Notes under the pieces: model-generated
Told to the model about the DNA's origin: nothing
Seen by the model: only the letters and a program-made list of their open reading frames with translations
Database searches by the model: none
In this document: piece by piece, positions 18,731-28,472 of the stretch
How the letters are laid out: each line of letters starts with the position of its first letter
Position numbering within the stretch: the first letter of the stretch is position 1
Origin: Streptococcus vestibularis ATCC 49124
GTDB taxonomy: Bacteria; Bacillota; Bacilli; Lactobacillales; Streptococcaceae
Assembly: GCF_000188295.1 (NCBI RefSeq)
Contig: NZ_GL831112.1
Coordinates: 1 to 38,245 of the forward strand
Direction of reading: 5' to 3'
Length of the DNA: 38,245 nt
Position numbers and translations under genes: made by a program

Positions 18731-19413
18731 ATGTTCAAAATGAAAAAACGCTCCTATCGTGTTTTTGAAGGTTTACGAGTAGCAACTCTAGTTAGTTATA
18801 TAGGAGGCTTTATTGATGCCTACACATACAATACTCAAGACGGACGATTTGCAAGTATCCAGACAGGTAATCTCCTTTATTTGGTTATTCACCTTGTTGA
18901 GGGACATATTGCAAGAGCTTTTAGCTATGTAATACCTATTTTTTCTTTGTTTTAGGTCAGTTTTTTGTTTTTTTTGTTAAGAAGTGGCTTATTAACCATA
19001 AATGGGGATGGCATTTGCAAGCGATTAGACTTGCCTTTCTCTTGATGACTATTCTCGCCATTATTACACCTTACGTTGATTCTACTATTACGATTGCAGG
19101 CTTGGCCTTCTTTGCCTCTCTTCAGGTAGGGATTTTTAAGCGGGTCAGAGGAGTAAATTATGCCTCCTTCATGATGACTGGTAATATCACTAATACTTCC
19201 CTAACAGTTGCAAGAGCTATTGGTGAGAGTGATCCTAAAGTACTAAAACAAGCTTCTTACACTACTATTATCATCTTTACCTTTATGGTGGGAGTCGCAG
19301 CATCAACTTGGTTTGCCCAATATTTATATGAATACAGTCTATATACAACTTTGCTCCCCTTGTTTATTTTAAATTATTTTCTATTTATCGAAGCAAAAGA
19401 AAAACGCAACTAG
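18731..19413 (+). pseudogene. DUF1275 (YoaK-type) membrane protein, frameshifted
   Basis: The N-terminal part (74 codons, to TAG 18953-18955) has EGLRVATLVSYIGGFIDAYT and IQTGNLLYL, typical of this family of multi-pass membrane proteins of unknown role. At about 18939-18949 (T-rich) one base appears to be missing. The other frame then continues VLGQFFVFFVKKWLINHKWG and on through several membrane spans and FMMTGNITN to TAA at 19413. The restored protein would be about 227 residues, normal for the family. The ribosome site AAAGGAA is intact. A one-base deletion or a sequencing error both fit. Confidence 0.85.
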
Positions 19414-19434
19414 AAATTCTAGATTGCGTTTTTT
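19401..19434. terminator. bidirectional terminator between the DUF1275 gene and tRNA-Arg
   Basis: A hairpin of about 15 pairs with one bulge, flanked by A-run and T-run, lies over the last codons and just past the stop. It can serve both the rightward gene and the leftward tRNA. Confidence 0.7.
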
Positions 19435-19438
19435 CATC

Positions 19439-19512
19439 TGATCCCAGCAGGATTCGAACCTGCGACCGTTCGCTTAGAAGGCGAATGCTCTATCCAGCTG
19501 AGCTATGGGACC
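19439..19512 (-). tRNA. tRNA-Arg (anticodon UCU)
   Basis: The cloverleaf on the minus strand has acceptor GGTCCCA pairing with TGGGATC, discriminator A, anticodon stem TTCGC/GCGAA with loop CTTCTAA, and T-loop GGTTCGAATCC. CCA is not encoded. Confidence 0.95.
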
Positions 19513-19521
19513 AATAACTTT

Positions 19522-19550
19522 AGTTTACAAAATATATAGCAACATGTCAA
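19522..19550 (-). promoter_or_regulatory. promoter for tRNA-Arg
   Basis: On the minus strand a consensus TTGACA (19550-19545) is followed after 17 bases by TAAACT (19527-19522), about 10 bases before the tRNA. Confidence 0.55.
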
Positions 19551-19630
19551 TACTTTGTAAAAGCTAGATAAAAACTAACGTAAAATTCGAATAAATTCAG
19601 CAAAATTTAATTTTTTTTTGAAAAAAAGTA

Positions 19631-19658
19631 TAGACAAAATCGAATACTCTGATATAAT
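19631..19658 (+). promoter_or_regulatory. promoter for tRNA-Glu/tRNA-Asn
   Basis: TAGACA (19631-19636), a 16-base spacer and TATAAT (19653-19658) lie about 37 bases ahead of tRNA-Glu, in AT-rich DNA. Confidence 0.6.
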
Positions 19659-19694
19659 AATAAGAGTGTCAGCGAGATAAAAATCTCAAAACTT

Positions 19695-19766
19695 GGTCCG
19701 TTGGTCAAGGGGTTAAGACACCGCCTTTTCACGGCGGTAACACGGGTTCGAATCCCGTACGGACTA
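19695..19766 (+). tRNA. tRNA-Glu (anticodon UUC)
   Basis: Acceptor GGTCCGT pairs with ACGGACT, discriminator A; anticodon stem CCGCC/GGCGG with loop TTTTCAC; T-loop GGTTCGAATCC. CCA is not encoded. Confidence 0.95.
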
Positions 19767-19787
19767 TTTTGCTACTTAGCAGTTTTA

Positions 19788-19861
19788 TCCGCCATAGCTC
19801 AGTTGGTAGTAGCGCATGACTGTTAATCATGATGTCGTAGGTTCGAGTCCTACTGGCGGAG
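19788..19861 (+). tRNA. tRNA-Asn (anticodon GUU)
   Basis: Acceptor TCCGCCA pairs with TGGCGGA, discriminator G; anticodon stem CATGA/TCATG with loop CTGTTAA; T-loop GGTTCGAGTCC. It lies 21 bases after tRNA-Glu, so the two are probably one transcript. Confidence 0.95.
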
Positions 19862-19872
19862 TGATAAGACAC

Positions 19873-19899
19873 CTCGAGTTGTATAGCTTGAGTTTTTTT
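19873..19899 (+). terminator. terminator of the tRNA-Glu/Asn transcript
   Basis: A short CTCGAG/CTTGAG stem with an 8-base loop is followed by seven T. Confidence 0.6.
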
Positions 19900-19911
19900 G
19901 TACCCAAAGAT

Positions 19912-19945
19912 AAATAGGTCTGGAACAATTGTCCCAGACCTATTT
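19912..19945. terminator. terminator of the yfhO-type gene (possibly bidirectional)
   Basis: 12-base arms (19912-19923 and 19934-19945) with a loop of about 10 bases and A/T ends lie just past the yfhO stop. They can also stop residual rightward tRNA transcription. Confidence 0.75.
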
Positions 19946-19957
19946 AATTTAAGATAA

Positions 19958-22552
19958 TCAGCTGTTTCGAATAATAGTTATTTTTCTGATGAAATAAGCG
20001 TAGCAACAAAATATGATACTTGCCAATAGACTAATCAATAAACCTGTCTTAAGACCATAGGGAATGAAGGTTAGAACAACTTTACCTTTCCCACTAGGGA
20101 CATCAACTTTCATGAACCCCTTTTGGGCGCGTTGAATCTTAACTTTTTTATAATTTATGGTCGCTGTCCACCCCTTATCGTATGGAATGGTAAAGAATAG
20201 TGAGGCATTCGTTTTACTACTATAATCAACGAACACTTTATTATTTGACGTCGTAACTTTACTATCACGGTCATTAATAGTATCCATAGCTATCTGATAG
20301 TTTTTAGTATCAAGGGCATAAAAACTAGGATTATCAAAGGATATTGCTTTATTGCCAGGAAAACTAAGTTTGATGGTAACCATTGATTCTGTTTCAAAGT
20401 AGCCAAGATCGAAGAAATCAAAGGTATTGTCAGTAACTTGATTTCTTGTCACACCATTTACAGTAATTGACAGAGAGTGGTTATTGTCATCGGACCAAGA
20501 AATATTAGGAACACTAACATAGAGTTGACTATGTGGTGGAGCGATGACTCGATAGGTTATTGTAACAAAATCTTTATTCGAGTTGCTAACGTTTTTAGCT
20601 ACGCGCTGATTCAAAGACTTAGCATCTTGATCAAAGAGTTGAGATGGAACTCGTTTAAAATAGTTTAAGTTGAGTCCAGATAGGGCATTTAGCAAGCTAG
20701 TTTGATTGTCAAGTGTATTGACAGTGAGGTCAATATTGTTGTAAATGCCATCAGTTAAGATAGCAAGCTGGCTTGCATTATTATTTTGATAAAGCCCCAT
20801 TGTTTTCTCAGAAGTTACGTGATTAAAACCATACTTATTAATGTCAAAGTTCGATAAATTATATTTTATTCCGAAGAGACTATCAGCGATAATGGTGTTA
20901 TTTTGGTAACGTAGGTTTAAATTAGTCCCTTCAGATTTGAAGCCTAACCTATCGAGTGTTGAGCTTGAAGCAGTATTTCGAATGGATGAAAATTGAGAAA
21001 TACCATAATAATTGAATTTCATACTGTCGTTACCAGTTTGAGCTTCTAACCTTTCAGTACGGTAAAAAGTCTTATTCGCTTGCTTAGTATCTGAAACTAG
21101 TTTTGTAATGGAAGACATATTTCGTAGGTAGCCTTCACGAGTTGGGAATACCCACTCATTTCCCAGAGCTCCAACAACATAGTAAGTACTTAATGCAAGC
21201 TCAAAAATGCAGAATAAGAAGGTGAAACAGCGAAAAACACTACCAGGAATTTGCTGTCTAAAATAGCTAATAAATAGAATGGCATAGGCTAGAAGAAATG
21301 CTAGGCTTAATAGCCAGGAGACTGATTCAATAAAGCTATAGTGAGATTGGAAAATCCAAGTTAGTAAGTAAGCGGTACTCAATACTAAGAAAGATAGGAG
21401 GAGTCTTTTAAAAGAAAAGTTTTTTATTCGGTTGAGTGTTTCTCCTGCCAAAAGAACAATTAGGAGAGATAGTAGCCAAGAATAGCGATGGAGAAACATG
21501 TTGGGGGCATGCATTCCTTGCCAAAACAAATCAAGAGGCTGTAAGTAGAAGCTAGCGATAAAGAAAGCTACTAATAGGAGATAACCTAGACGTAATGATA
21601 GCTTGACTTCCCTACTAATAAAGAAAAGTAGAAAAAGAATCAAAGGTAAGATTCCCACATAGATCATAGGGATTGATCCAAATTTAGTAGTATCGTAAAC
21701 TCCAACGAGATTTTTCGCAAAGAAGTCAAAATAATAGGTGGACTCTGTCAACAAACTTGACGCACCTGTAAACTTTTCACCATGTGTGGTCAAGTCAAGT
21801 AGCGTTGGTAGCAACATGGCAGCACTACTTAAACCAGCAAGTATAGAAATAATTCCAAAGTCTATGAAATGAAGAATCTTACTCTTCCATCCCTTGATAG
21901 TTATCAATTGTACTATGGTGTAAAGGGTTAGGAAAATAGCCATCATATATCCAAAATAGTAGTTTTGGATAAAAAGGCAGGTTAGACTAAAAAAGTATAA
22001 GCCCCGTCTATTGAATCTTAGTAAGAGGTGTAAACCTAATATGATTAGAGGGGCTAGAATAAAGGCATCTAGCCAGGTATTAATTTCTAACTGACTAGTA
22101 GCAAAACTCATCAAAGAAAATCCTGTAGAAAGACATAGGATGAAACTTCTTGACACTTTTGTAAAGAGACGCTTAAAGCTAAAAGCTCCTGAGAGCCCAA
22201 TAAGACCGAACTTAAGCAGTGTTATATAATAAAAAGCATCGGCCATTTGGTTGACAGTAAAGAAATAGTAAAGTGGAGACAAGAAGGAACCTAAGTAATA
22301 GCTTGTTAGAGCATAGAAATTAAGACCTAGACCACTTGTAAAGGTGTAAAAGAGGCTTCCATCTCCATGAAGTATATTCCTAAGTCCAGTTGCAAAAATC
22401 ACATACTGATGAAAACCATCACTTGTTAAAATAGTCCGCTCACTACCAGGATAGATTTTTTGGCTATACAGCACCCCTATCATGATTAGTACTGGCAAGA
22501 AAAAAGCAGCCAGATAAAATAATAAAGTCGTATGGTATTTTTTATTTGTCAT
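19958..22552 (-). CDS. YfhO-family multi-pass membrane protein
   Basis: The 864-residue protein has about a dozen hydrophobic spans in residues 10-465 and again near the C-terminus (YGLKTGLLISLLASIIFCCYA), with a large external beta-rich region between. The family is linked in Bacillus and Listeria to glycosylation of lipoteichoic acid, with YfhO acting on undecaprenyl-linked sugars outside the membrane; the role here is inference. Conserved pieces are TSGLGLNFYALTSYYLGSFL near 75 and NTWLDAFILAPLIILGL near 155. The ribosome site is weak, and the gene lies downstream of the ABC-F gene with a palindrome in between. Confidence 0.85.
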   Translation of the reverse strand: MTNKKYHTTLLFYLAAFFLPVLIMIGVLYSQKIYPGSERTILTSDGFHQYVIFATGLRNILHGDGSLFYTFTSGLGLNFYALTSYYLGSFLSPLYYFFTVNQMADAFYYITLLKFGLIGLSGAFSFKRLFTKVSRSFILCLSTGFSLMSFATSQLEINTWLDAFILAPLIILGLHLLLRFNRRGLYFFSLTCLFIQNYYFGYMMAIFLTLYTIVQLITIKGWKSKILHFIDFGIISILAGLSSAAMLLPTLLDLTTHGEKFTGASSLLTESTYYFDFFAKNLVGVYDTTKFGSIPMIYVGILPLILFLLFFISREVKLSLRLGYLLLVAFFIASFYLQPLDLFWQGMHAPNMFLHRYSWLLSLLIVLLAGETLNRIKNFSFKRLLLSFLVLSTAYLLTWIFQSHYSFIESVSWLLSLAFLLAYAILFISYFRQQIPGSVFRCFTFLFCIFELALSTYYVVGALGNEWVFPTREGYLRNMSSITKLVSDTKQANKTFYRTERLEAQTGNDSMKFNYYGISQFSSIRNTASSSTLDRLGFKSEGTNLNLRYQNNTIIADSLFGIKYNLSNFDINKYGFNHVTSEKTMGLYQNNNASQLAILTDGIYNNIDLTVNTLDNQTSLLNALSGLNLNYFKRVPSQLFDQDAKSLNQRVAKNVSNSNKDFVTITYRVIAPPHSQLYVSVPNISWSDDNNHSLSITVNGVTRNQVTDNTFDFFDLGYFETESMVTIKLSFPGNKAISFDNPSFYALDTKNYQIAMDTINDRDSKVTTSNNKVFVDYSSKTNASLFFTIPYDKGWTATINYKKVKIQRAQKGFMKVDVPSGKGKVVLTFIPYGLKTGLLISLLASIIFCCYAYFIRKITIIRNS

Positions 22553-22565
22553 AATGATACTAAGA

Positions 22566-22587
22566 CAGGTTGGGATATCCCAACCTG
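22566..22587. repeat. perfect 22-bp palindrome between the ABC-F and yfhO-type genes
   Basis: CAGGTTGGGAT and its exact inverse repeat meet without a spacer. On the minus strand no T-run follows, so it is a weak candidate for the ABC-F terminator. On the plus strand CATCTTTTT follows. An operator or cruciform is possible. Confidence 0.6.
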
Positions 22588-22601
22588 CATCTTTTTATAG
22601 T

Positions 22602-24224
22602 TTAATCAGCCCATAGTGCTTTGACTTTAGCTTGCACTTCTTCATTTTCAAGGAATTCATCATAAGTTTCATCAATACGGTCAATTACCCCATTTTTAGA
22701 AACAACTACGATGTGATTCGCTATTGTTTGGATGAATTCATGGTCATGACTGGCAAAGATAACAGACTCTTTGAAGTCACGGACGCCATCATTCAGACTT
22801 GAGATTGATTCCAAATCCAAGTGATTAGTAGGATCATCTAGAAGAAGGACGTTAGATTTCAAAAGCATGAGTTTAGAAAGCATGACACGTACCTTTTCTC
22901 CCCCTGAGAGAACACTGACAGATTTATTAACCTCATCTCCTGAGAAGAGCATACGCCCAAGGAATCCACGTAAGAAGGTATCATCATCTTCACCTTTTTC
23001 GGCAAATTGACGGAGCCATTCGAGAATTGATTCACCAGATGCAAAGTCTTTAGAATTGTCTTTTGGAAGGTAAGAGCGGCTAGTAGTAACACCCCATTTG
23101 ATTGTACCTTCGTAGTCAATATCATCGGCAAGGGCACGAATCAATGCAGTTGTTTGAATATCGTTTTGACCGATGATGGCAGTCTTATCTCCTGGTCGCA
23201 AGATGAAACTAATGTTGTCAAGAATAGTCTCACCATCCATCTTAACAGTGAGATTTTCAACTGTTAGAAGGTCATTACCGATTTCACGCTCTGCTTTGAA
23301 ATTGATAAATGGGTATTTACGACTTGATGGGACGATTTCTTCTAGCTCAATTTTATCAAGCATCTTTTTACGAGAAGTCGCTTGTTTAGATTTTGAAGCG
23401 TTGGCAGAGAAACGTGCAACGAATTCTTGAAGTTCCTTAATTTTTTCTTCTGCTTTGGCATTACGGTCAGCCTGCAAGCGTGCAGCCAATTCTGAAGATT
23501 GTTTCCAGAAGTCATAGTTACCGACATAGAGTTTGATTTTACCAAAGTCAAGGTCGGCCATATGCGTACACACTTTATTCAAGAAGTGACGGTCATGGGA
23601 TACGACAATGACCGTATTTTCAAAATCAATCAAGAAATCTTCAAGCCAAGATATTGACTGGATATCAAGACCATTGGTAGGTTCGTCAAGAAGAAGTACA
23701 TCTGGTTTACCAAATAGTGCTTTTGCAAGGAGCACCTTCACCTTGTCACCATTAGCCAATTCACTCATGTTTTGATAGTGAAGGTCTTCTGAGATATTTA
23801 GGTTCTGAAGCAATTGTGAGGCTTCGCTTTCAGCTTCCCAACCACCCAATTCAGCAAAGAGTCCTTCTAATTCAGCAGCACGGACACCATCTTCATCTGA
23901 AAAATCTTCTTTCATGTAGATAGCATCTTTTTCTTTCATGATATCGTAGAGGCGTTCATTACCCATAATAACAACATCGATAACGCGTTCTTCTTCATAG
24001 TCAAAGTGGTTCTGACGAAGGACAGAAAGACGTTCATCAGGACCAAGCGAGATATGTCCTGTTGTTGGTTCAATATCACCAGCTAAAATTTTCAAAAAAG
24101 TGGATTTACCAGCACCATTAGCACCGATAAGACCGTAAGTATTACCTGGCGTGAAGGCAATGTTAACATCATCAAAAAGTTTACGATCGCTAAAACGAAG
24201 CGATACATCTGATACAGTAAGCAT
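22602..24224 (-). CDS. ABC-F family ATPase (YkpA/YbiT type)
   Basis: Soluble twin-ATPase protein of the ABC-F class, which acts on ribosomes rather than in transport. The 540 residues are the usual size for the YkpA group. NBD1 has Walker A GANGAGKST (about 35-43) and Walker B LLLDEPTNGLD; its signature is the odd ELANGDKVKV. NBD2 has a normal signature LSGGEKVRV, but its P-loop is GQNDIQTTAL (no GK) and its Walker B is LLLDDPTNHLD (Asp for the catalytic Glu). Thus one composite ATP site looks canonical and the other degenerate. The inter-domain linker (about 240-300) is charged. Antibiotic-resistance function is unlikely. Confidence 0.93.
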   Translation of the reverse strand: MLTVSDVSLRFSDRKLFDDVNIAFTPGNTYGLIGANGAGKSTFLKILAGDIEPTTGHISLGPDERLSVLRQNHFDYEEERVIDVVIMGNERLYDIMKEKDAIYMKEDFSDEDGVRAAELEGLFAELGGWEAESEASQLLQNLNISEDLHYQNMSELANGDKVKVLLAKALFGKPDVLLLDEPTNGLDIQSISWLEDFLIDFENTVIVVSHDRHFLNKVCTHMADLDFGKIKLYVGNYDFWKQSSELAARLQADRNAKAEEKIKELQEFVARFSANASKSKQATSRKKMLDKIELEEIVPSSRKYPFINFKAEREIGNDLLTVENLTVKMDGETILDNISFILRPGDKTAIIGQNDIQTTALIRALADDIDYEGTIKWGVTTSRSYLPKDNSKDFASGESILEWLRQFAEKGEDDDTFLRGFLGRMLFSGDEVNKSVSVLSGGEKVRVMLSKLMLLKSNVLLLDDPTNHLDLESISSLNDGVRDFKESVIFASHDHEFIQTIANHIVVVSKNGVIDRIDETYDEFLENEEVQAKVKALWAD

Positions 24225-24290
24225 ATAATATCCTTTATTTTTATTCTTAACTACTATTTTACGAGAAATTAGACTTTATTTCAATTGATT

Positions 24291-25163
24291 TTACAAGGGA
24301 TTAATAAAGTCATTTGGAACTCTTTGGTAATCTTTTTGGAGGCTAAATCCACGTCCCATAACTGTAGAAGCAGGAACAATGACGATAAAGGCAGTTTCAT
24401 CTATTTTTTGGATTTCTCCTTGAACTTTTGGAACCTCACGAGTTGACAAGGTAGTCATAATCATGTTTTGTGCATGTCCGGTATGTCCACCAAGAATTGG
24501 GATTTTTGTTGCTCCTCGATCAGCGACTCTAGTGATGTAGTTTAGGATTTGTTCACTATTTTGCGAAATGATTAGAAGATTTCGTGATGAATTGAGTCCG
24601 ACCATCATTTTATCAATTGTAAGAGAAACAACTCCAAGTGAGAGAATGGAATACATAACAGTATCAGGAGGAAAGGCAATGGCACTGATTGCGACAATGA
24701 TTCCATCGACAATAAGTAGTACCATTCCTAGCGGGAGTGGTGTATACTTGTTGAGAATTTGCGTGATAATTCCAGTTCCTCCAGTTGAAGAATTTCCATA
24801 AAAGACTATTCCTAGTCCTAACCCTAATACAATCCCACCAAAAATAGCAGCCAATAAAGGTTGTTTGGTGAGTGTAGGTAAGCCCTCAGTTAATTTGATA
24901 AAAGTTGGGAAGACAAGAGACCCATAGAAGGTTTTTAGGAGAACTTCGCGGCCAAGAAAGCACCAACATAAAATTAACAAAGGGATGGTTGTTGCTAAGA
25001 CGAAGTTAGCATTATTCCAACCAAAAAGGGCATTTAAACTAATGGCTAGCCCTCCGACACCACCTGAAGCAATATTATTCTTAACTAAAAGTGAGTTATA
25101 GCCAACCGCAGCAATAAAAGAACCGAGTGTAACTAAAAGTATGTCTATTATTCGACGTTTCAT
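24291..25163 (-). CDS. YitT-family membrane protein (DUF161 plus DUF2179)
   Basis: A 290-residue protein with five or six membrane spans (MKRRIIDILLVTLGSFIAAV start; NIASGGVGGLAISLN; GNSSTGGTGIITQIL) and a soluble C-terminal DUF2179 domain (GATKIPILGGHTGHAQNMIM, then AFIVIVPASTVMGRGFSL). The family is widespread in Firmicutes with no settled function. A ribosome site AGGAGA precedes the ATG. The gene is transcribed away from trpS; the gap between them contains parS and the T-box leader. Confidence 0.9.
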   Translation of the reverse strand: MKRRIIDILLVTLGSFIAAVGYNSLLVKNNIASGGVGGLAISLNALFGWNNANFVLATTIPLLILCWCFLGREVLLKTFYGSLVFPTFIKLTEGLPTLTKQPLLAAIFGGIVLGLGLGIVFYGNSSTGGTGIITQILNKYTPLPLGMVLLIVDGIIVAISAIAFPPDTVMYSILSLGVVSLTIDKMMVGLNSSRNLLIISQNSEQILNYITRVADRGATKIPILGGHTGHAQNMIMTTLSTREVPKVQGEIQKIDETAFIVIVPASTVMGRGFSLQKDYQRVPNDFINPL

Positions 25164-25250
25164 ATATTATCTCCTAGAAATGATATTCTTATTATCAAGT
25201 CTTTTTAAGTTTCCGTCAAGTAATGACTATTTTGGTTGTATCTGAGGTTG

Positions 25251-25266
25251 TGTTTCACGTGAAACT
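25251..25266. promoter_or_regulatory. parS site
   Basis: TGTTTCACGTGAAACT matches the 16-bp parS consensus TGTTTCACGTGAAACA at 15 of 16 positions. It lies about 9.5 kb from oriC, in the yitT-trpS gap, and ends 12 bases before the trpS -35. Confidence 0.9.
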
Positions 25267-25278
25267 ATAGACATAATC

Positions 25279-25308
25279 TTGACAAGAATAGATAAAACAA
25301 TGTAGAAT
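25279..25308 (+). promoter_or_regulatory. promoter of the trpS T-box leader
   Basis: Consensus TTGACA (25279-25284), an 18-base spacer and TAGAAT (25303-25308). The start would be near 25315. Confidence 0.6.
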
Positions 25309-25314
25309 AATAGT

Positions 25315-25578
25315 CATCAGAAGAGTAATTCTTCCTTTCTTTTTTAGAGAGCTGGTGGTAGGTGTAAACCAGTATGAAGGTGGAATGAATGGGCTGAGGA
25401 AAATTGACGAGTAACGTGAACACATAAACGTTAGGTTTGGCACCCCTTACCGTGCAACTTCTTTGTTGAGAAGTTTTGAGATGATAGCTTTACAAAGAGT
25501 TATCAACTGAGGTGGTACCGCGTATCAAAAGTGATTAACGCCCTCACGCATATTTTTGCGTGGGGATTTTTTGTATTA
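25315..25578 (+). promoter_or_regulatory. T-box riboswitch, tryptophan specific, upstream of trpS
   Basis: The leader carries the T-box sequence AGGTGGTACCGCG at 25510-25522, which pairs with the CCA end of uncharged tRNA. The likely specifier is TGG (Trp) at 25380-25382 in the Stem I loop, followed by a conserved A. A rho-independent terminator (arms 25541-25550 and about 25557-25565, then T-run) follows, overlapping the antiterminator. The specifier agrees with the downstream gene. No protein-coding ORF is credible here. Confidence 0.92.
25541..25572 (+). terminator. T-box-controlled terminator before trpS
   Basis: Stem CCCTCACGCA with TGCGTGGGG, then a T-run (25567-25572). It forms when tRNA-Trp is charged and blocks trpS transcription. 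Confidence 0.85.
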
Positions 25579-25591
25579 GAGAGGTAATTAC

Positions 25592-26614
25592 ATGGCGAAA
25601 CCTATTATTTTGACGGGAGACCGTCCAACAGGGAAACTTCATCTAGGACACTATGTTGGTAGTTTAAAAAATCGTGTCCTTTTACAAAACGAAGATAAAT
25701 ATAACATGTTTGTCTTCTTGGCTGATCAGCAAGCTCTTACGGATCACGCAAAAGAGTCAGAAATCATCAAAGAATCGATTGGAAATGTTGCTTTAGATTA
25801 TCTTTCTGTAGGATTGGATCCAGCGAAGTCAACCATTTTCATTCAAAGTCAGATTCCTGAGTTGGCTGAGTTGACTATGTATTACATGAACCTAGTTTCA
25901 TTGGCACGTTTAGAGCGTAACCCAACGGTTAAGACGGAAATTGCTCAGAAAGGCTTTGGAGAATCGATTCCAACAGGCTTTCTAGTTTATCCAATTTCTC
26001 AGGCAGCTGATATCACGGCCTTTAAAGCAAATTATGTTCCTGTCGGTAATGACCAAAAGCCAATGATTGAGCAGACACGTGAAATTGTACGTAGTTTTAA
26101 TCATACTTACAACTGTGATATTCTGGTTGAACCAGAGGGAATCTACCCTGAAAATGAAGCTGCAGGACGTCTTCCAGGTCTAGACGGTAATGCTAAGATG
26201 TCTAAATCCTTAGGGAATGGAATCTTCCTTTCAGATGATGAGGATACTGTTCGTAAAAAAGTAATGAGCATGTATACGGATCCAAATCATATTCGTGTGG
26301 AAGATCCAGGCCAAATCGAAGGTAATATGGTTTTCCATTATCTTGATATCTTTGGTCGCGAAGAGGATGCTGTTACAATTGCTGAAATGAAGGAACATTA
26401 TCAGCGCGGTGGTTTGGGAGATGTGAAAACAAAACGTTATCTTCTAGAAATTTTAGAACGTGAGTTGACTCCAATTCGTGAACGTCGTTTAGAGTATGCC
26501 AAGGATATGGGGGAAGTTTTCCATATGCTTGAAAACGGAAGTCAAGCAGCGCGTGAAGTTGCTGGACAAACATTGGCAGAAGTAAAAGAAGCAATGGGAA
26601 TTAATTATTTCTAA
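25592..26614 (+). CDS. trpS: tryptophanyl-tRNA synthetase
   Basis: Class I synthetase that charges tRNA-Trp. The 340 residues carry the HIGH-type motif [12 protein letters not shown] (12-23) and KMSKS at 202-206. The product resembles the TrpRS form with [20 protein letters not shown] and [17 protein letters not shown], the substrate-contact regions. An AGAGAGGTAA ribosome site precedes the ATG. Expression is set by the tryptophan T-box leader. A strong hairpin ends the transcript. Confidence 0.97.
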   Translation: MAKPIILTGDRPTGKLHLGHYVGSLKNRVLLQNEDKYNMFVFLADQQALTDHAKESEIIKESIGNVALDYLSVGLDPAKSTIFIQSQIPELAELTMYYMNLVSLARLERNPTVKTEIAQKGFGESIPTGFLVYPISQAADITAFKANYVPVGNDQKPMIEQTREIVRSFNHTYNCDILVEPEGIYPENEAAGRLPGLDGNAKMSKSLGNGIFLSDDEDTVRKKVMSMYTDPNHIRVEDPGQIEGNMVFHYLDIFGREEDAVTIAEMKEHYQRGGLGDVKTKRYLLEILERELTPIRERRLEYAKDMGEVFHMLENGSQAAREVAGQTLAEVKEAMGINYF

Positions 26615-26615
26615 G

Positions 26616-26661
26616 AAATAAAAATAGGGACTCCAGATAATCTGGACCCCTATTTTTATTT
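26616..26661 (+). terminator. trpS terminator
   Basis: A long, nearly perfect stem of about 20 pairs, with one short interior mismatch, A-rich at the 5' side and ending in ATTTTTATTT, begins 2 bases after the stop. Confidence 0.8.
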
Positions 26662-26697
26662 GGAAAAAGGTTTTCTTATAATCTGGTGCGAAATCTG

Positions 26698-26725
26698 TTG
26701 ACAAATCTGTTTAGCATGATATGAT
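26698..26725 (+). promoter_or_regulatory. guaB promoter
   Basis: TTGACA (26698-26703), a 16-base spacer and TATGAT (26720-26725). A leader of about 60 bases follows, with no riboswitch that I recognise. Confidence 0.7.
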
Positions 26726-26773
26726 ATTATCAATTAAAAAATAGACTGGGGTTTTTATACCTCAAAACTTTGA

Positions 26774-28273
<1,500 letters not shown>

Positions 28274-28316
28274 TAAACATAAAAGTACTTATCTCAGATA
28301 AGTACTTTTATGTTTA
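28274..28316. terminator. guaB terminator
   Basis: Perfect 19-base arms (28274-28292 and 28298-28316) with a 5-base loop, A-rich and T-rich at the ends, start at the base after the guaB stop. Confidence 0.85.
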
Positions 28317-28400
28317 CAGAGATATTTGCAATAAGTTTACAACATGTTTACGAGAATATATTTTTAATAAAGGGTTCAGGCGAAAAGAATTTACAATTCA

Positions 28401-28438
28401 TTTTTTGATACTTGTCACATGTGTCAAGTACCAAAAAA
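28401..28438. repeat. 38-bp interrupted dyad between guaB and recF
   Basis: TTTTTTG..TACTTG..CACATGTG..CAAGTA..CAAAAAA is symmetric with one T-T mismatch and one G-U-type change per arm. The T-run comes first and the A-run last on both strands, the reverse of a terminator. Its purpose is unknown. Confidence 0.6.
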
Positions 28439-28440
28439 TA

Positions 28441-28472
28441 GAAAAACAAGTCGTTTAATCGACTTGTTTTTC
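28441..28472. terminator. recF terminator overlapping its last codons
   Basis: Perfect 13-base arms (28441-28453, 28460-28472) with a 6-base loop. The recF stop lies in the loop and the last four codons (EKQV) in one arm. A TTTTTC end follows. Confidence 0.8.

Noticed and set aside
25255..25443. 62-codon minus-strand ORF upstream of trpS
   Set aside because: It lies across parS, the promoter and Stem I of the T-box leader and has no recognisable protein features.
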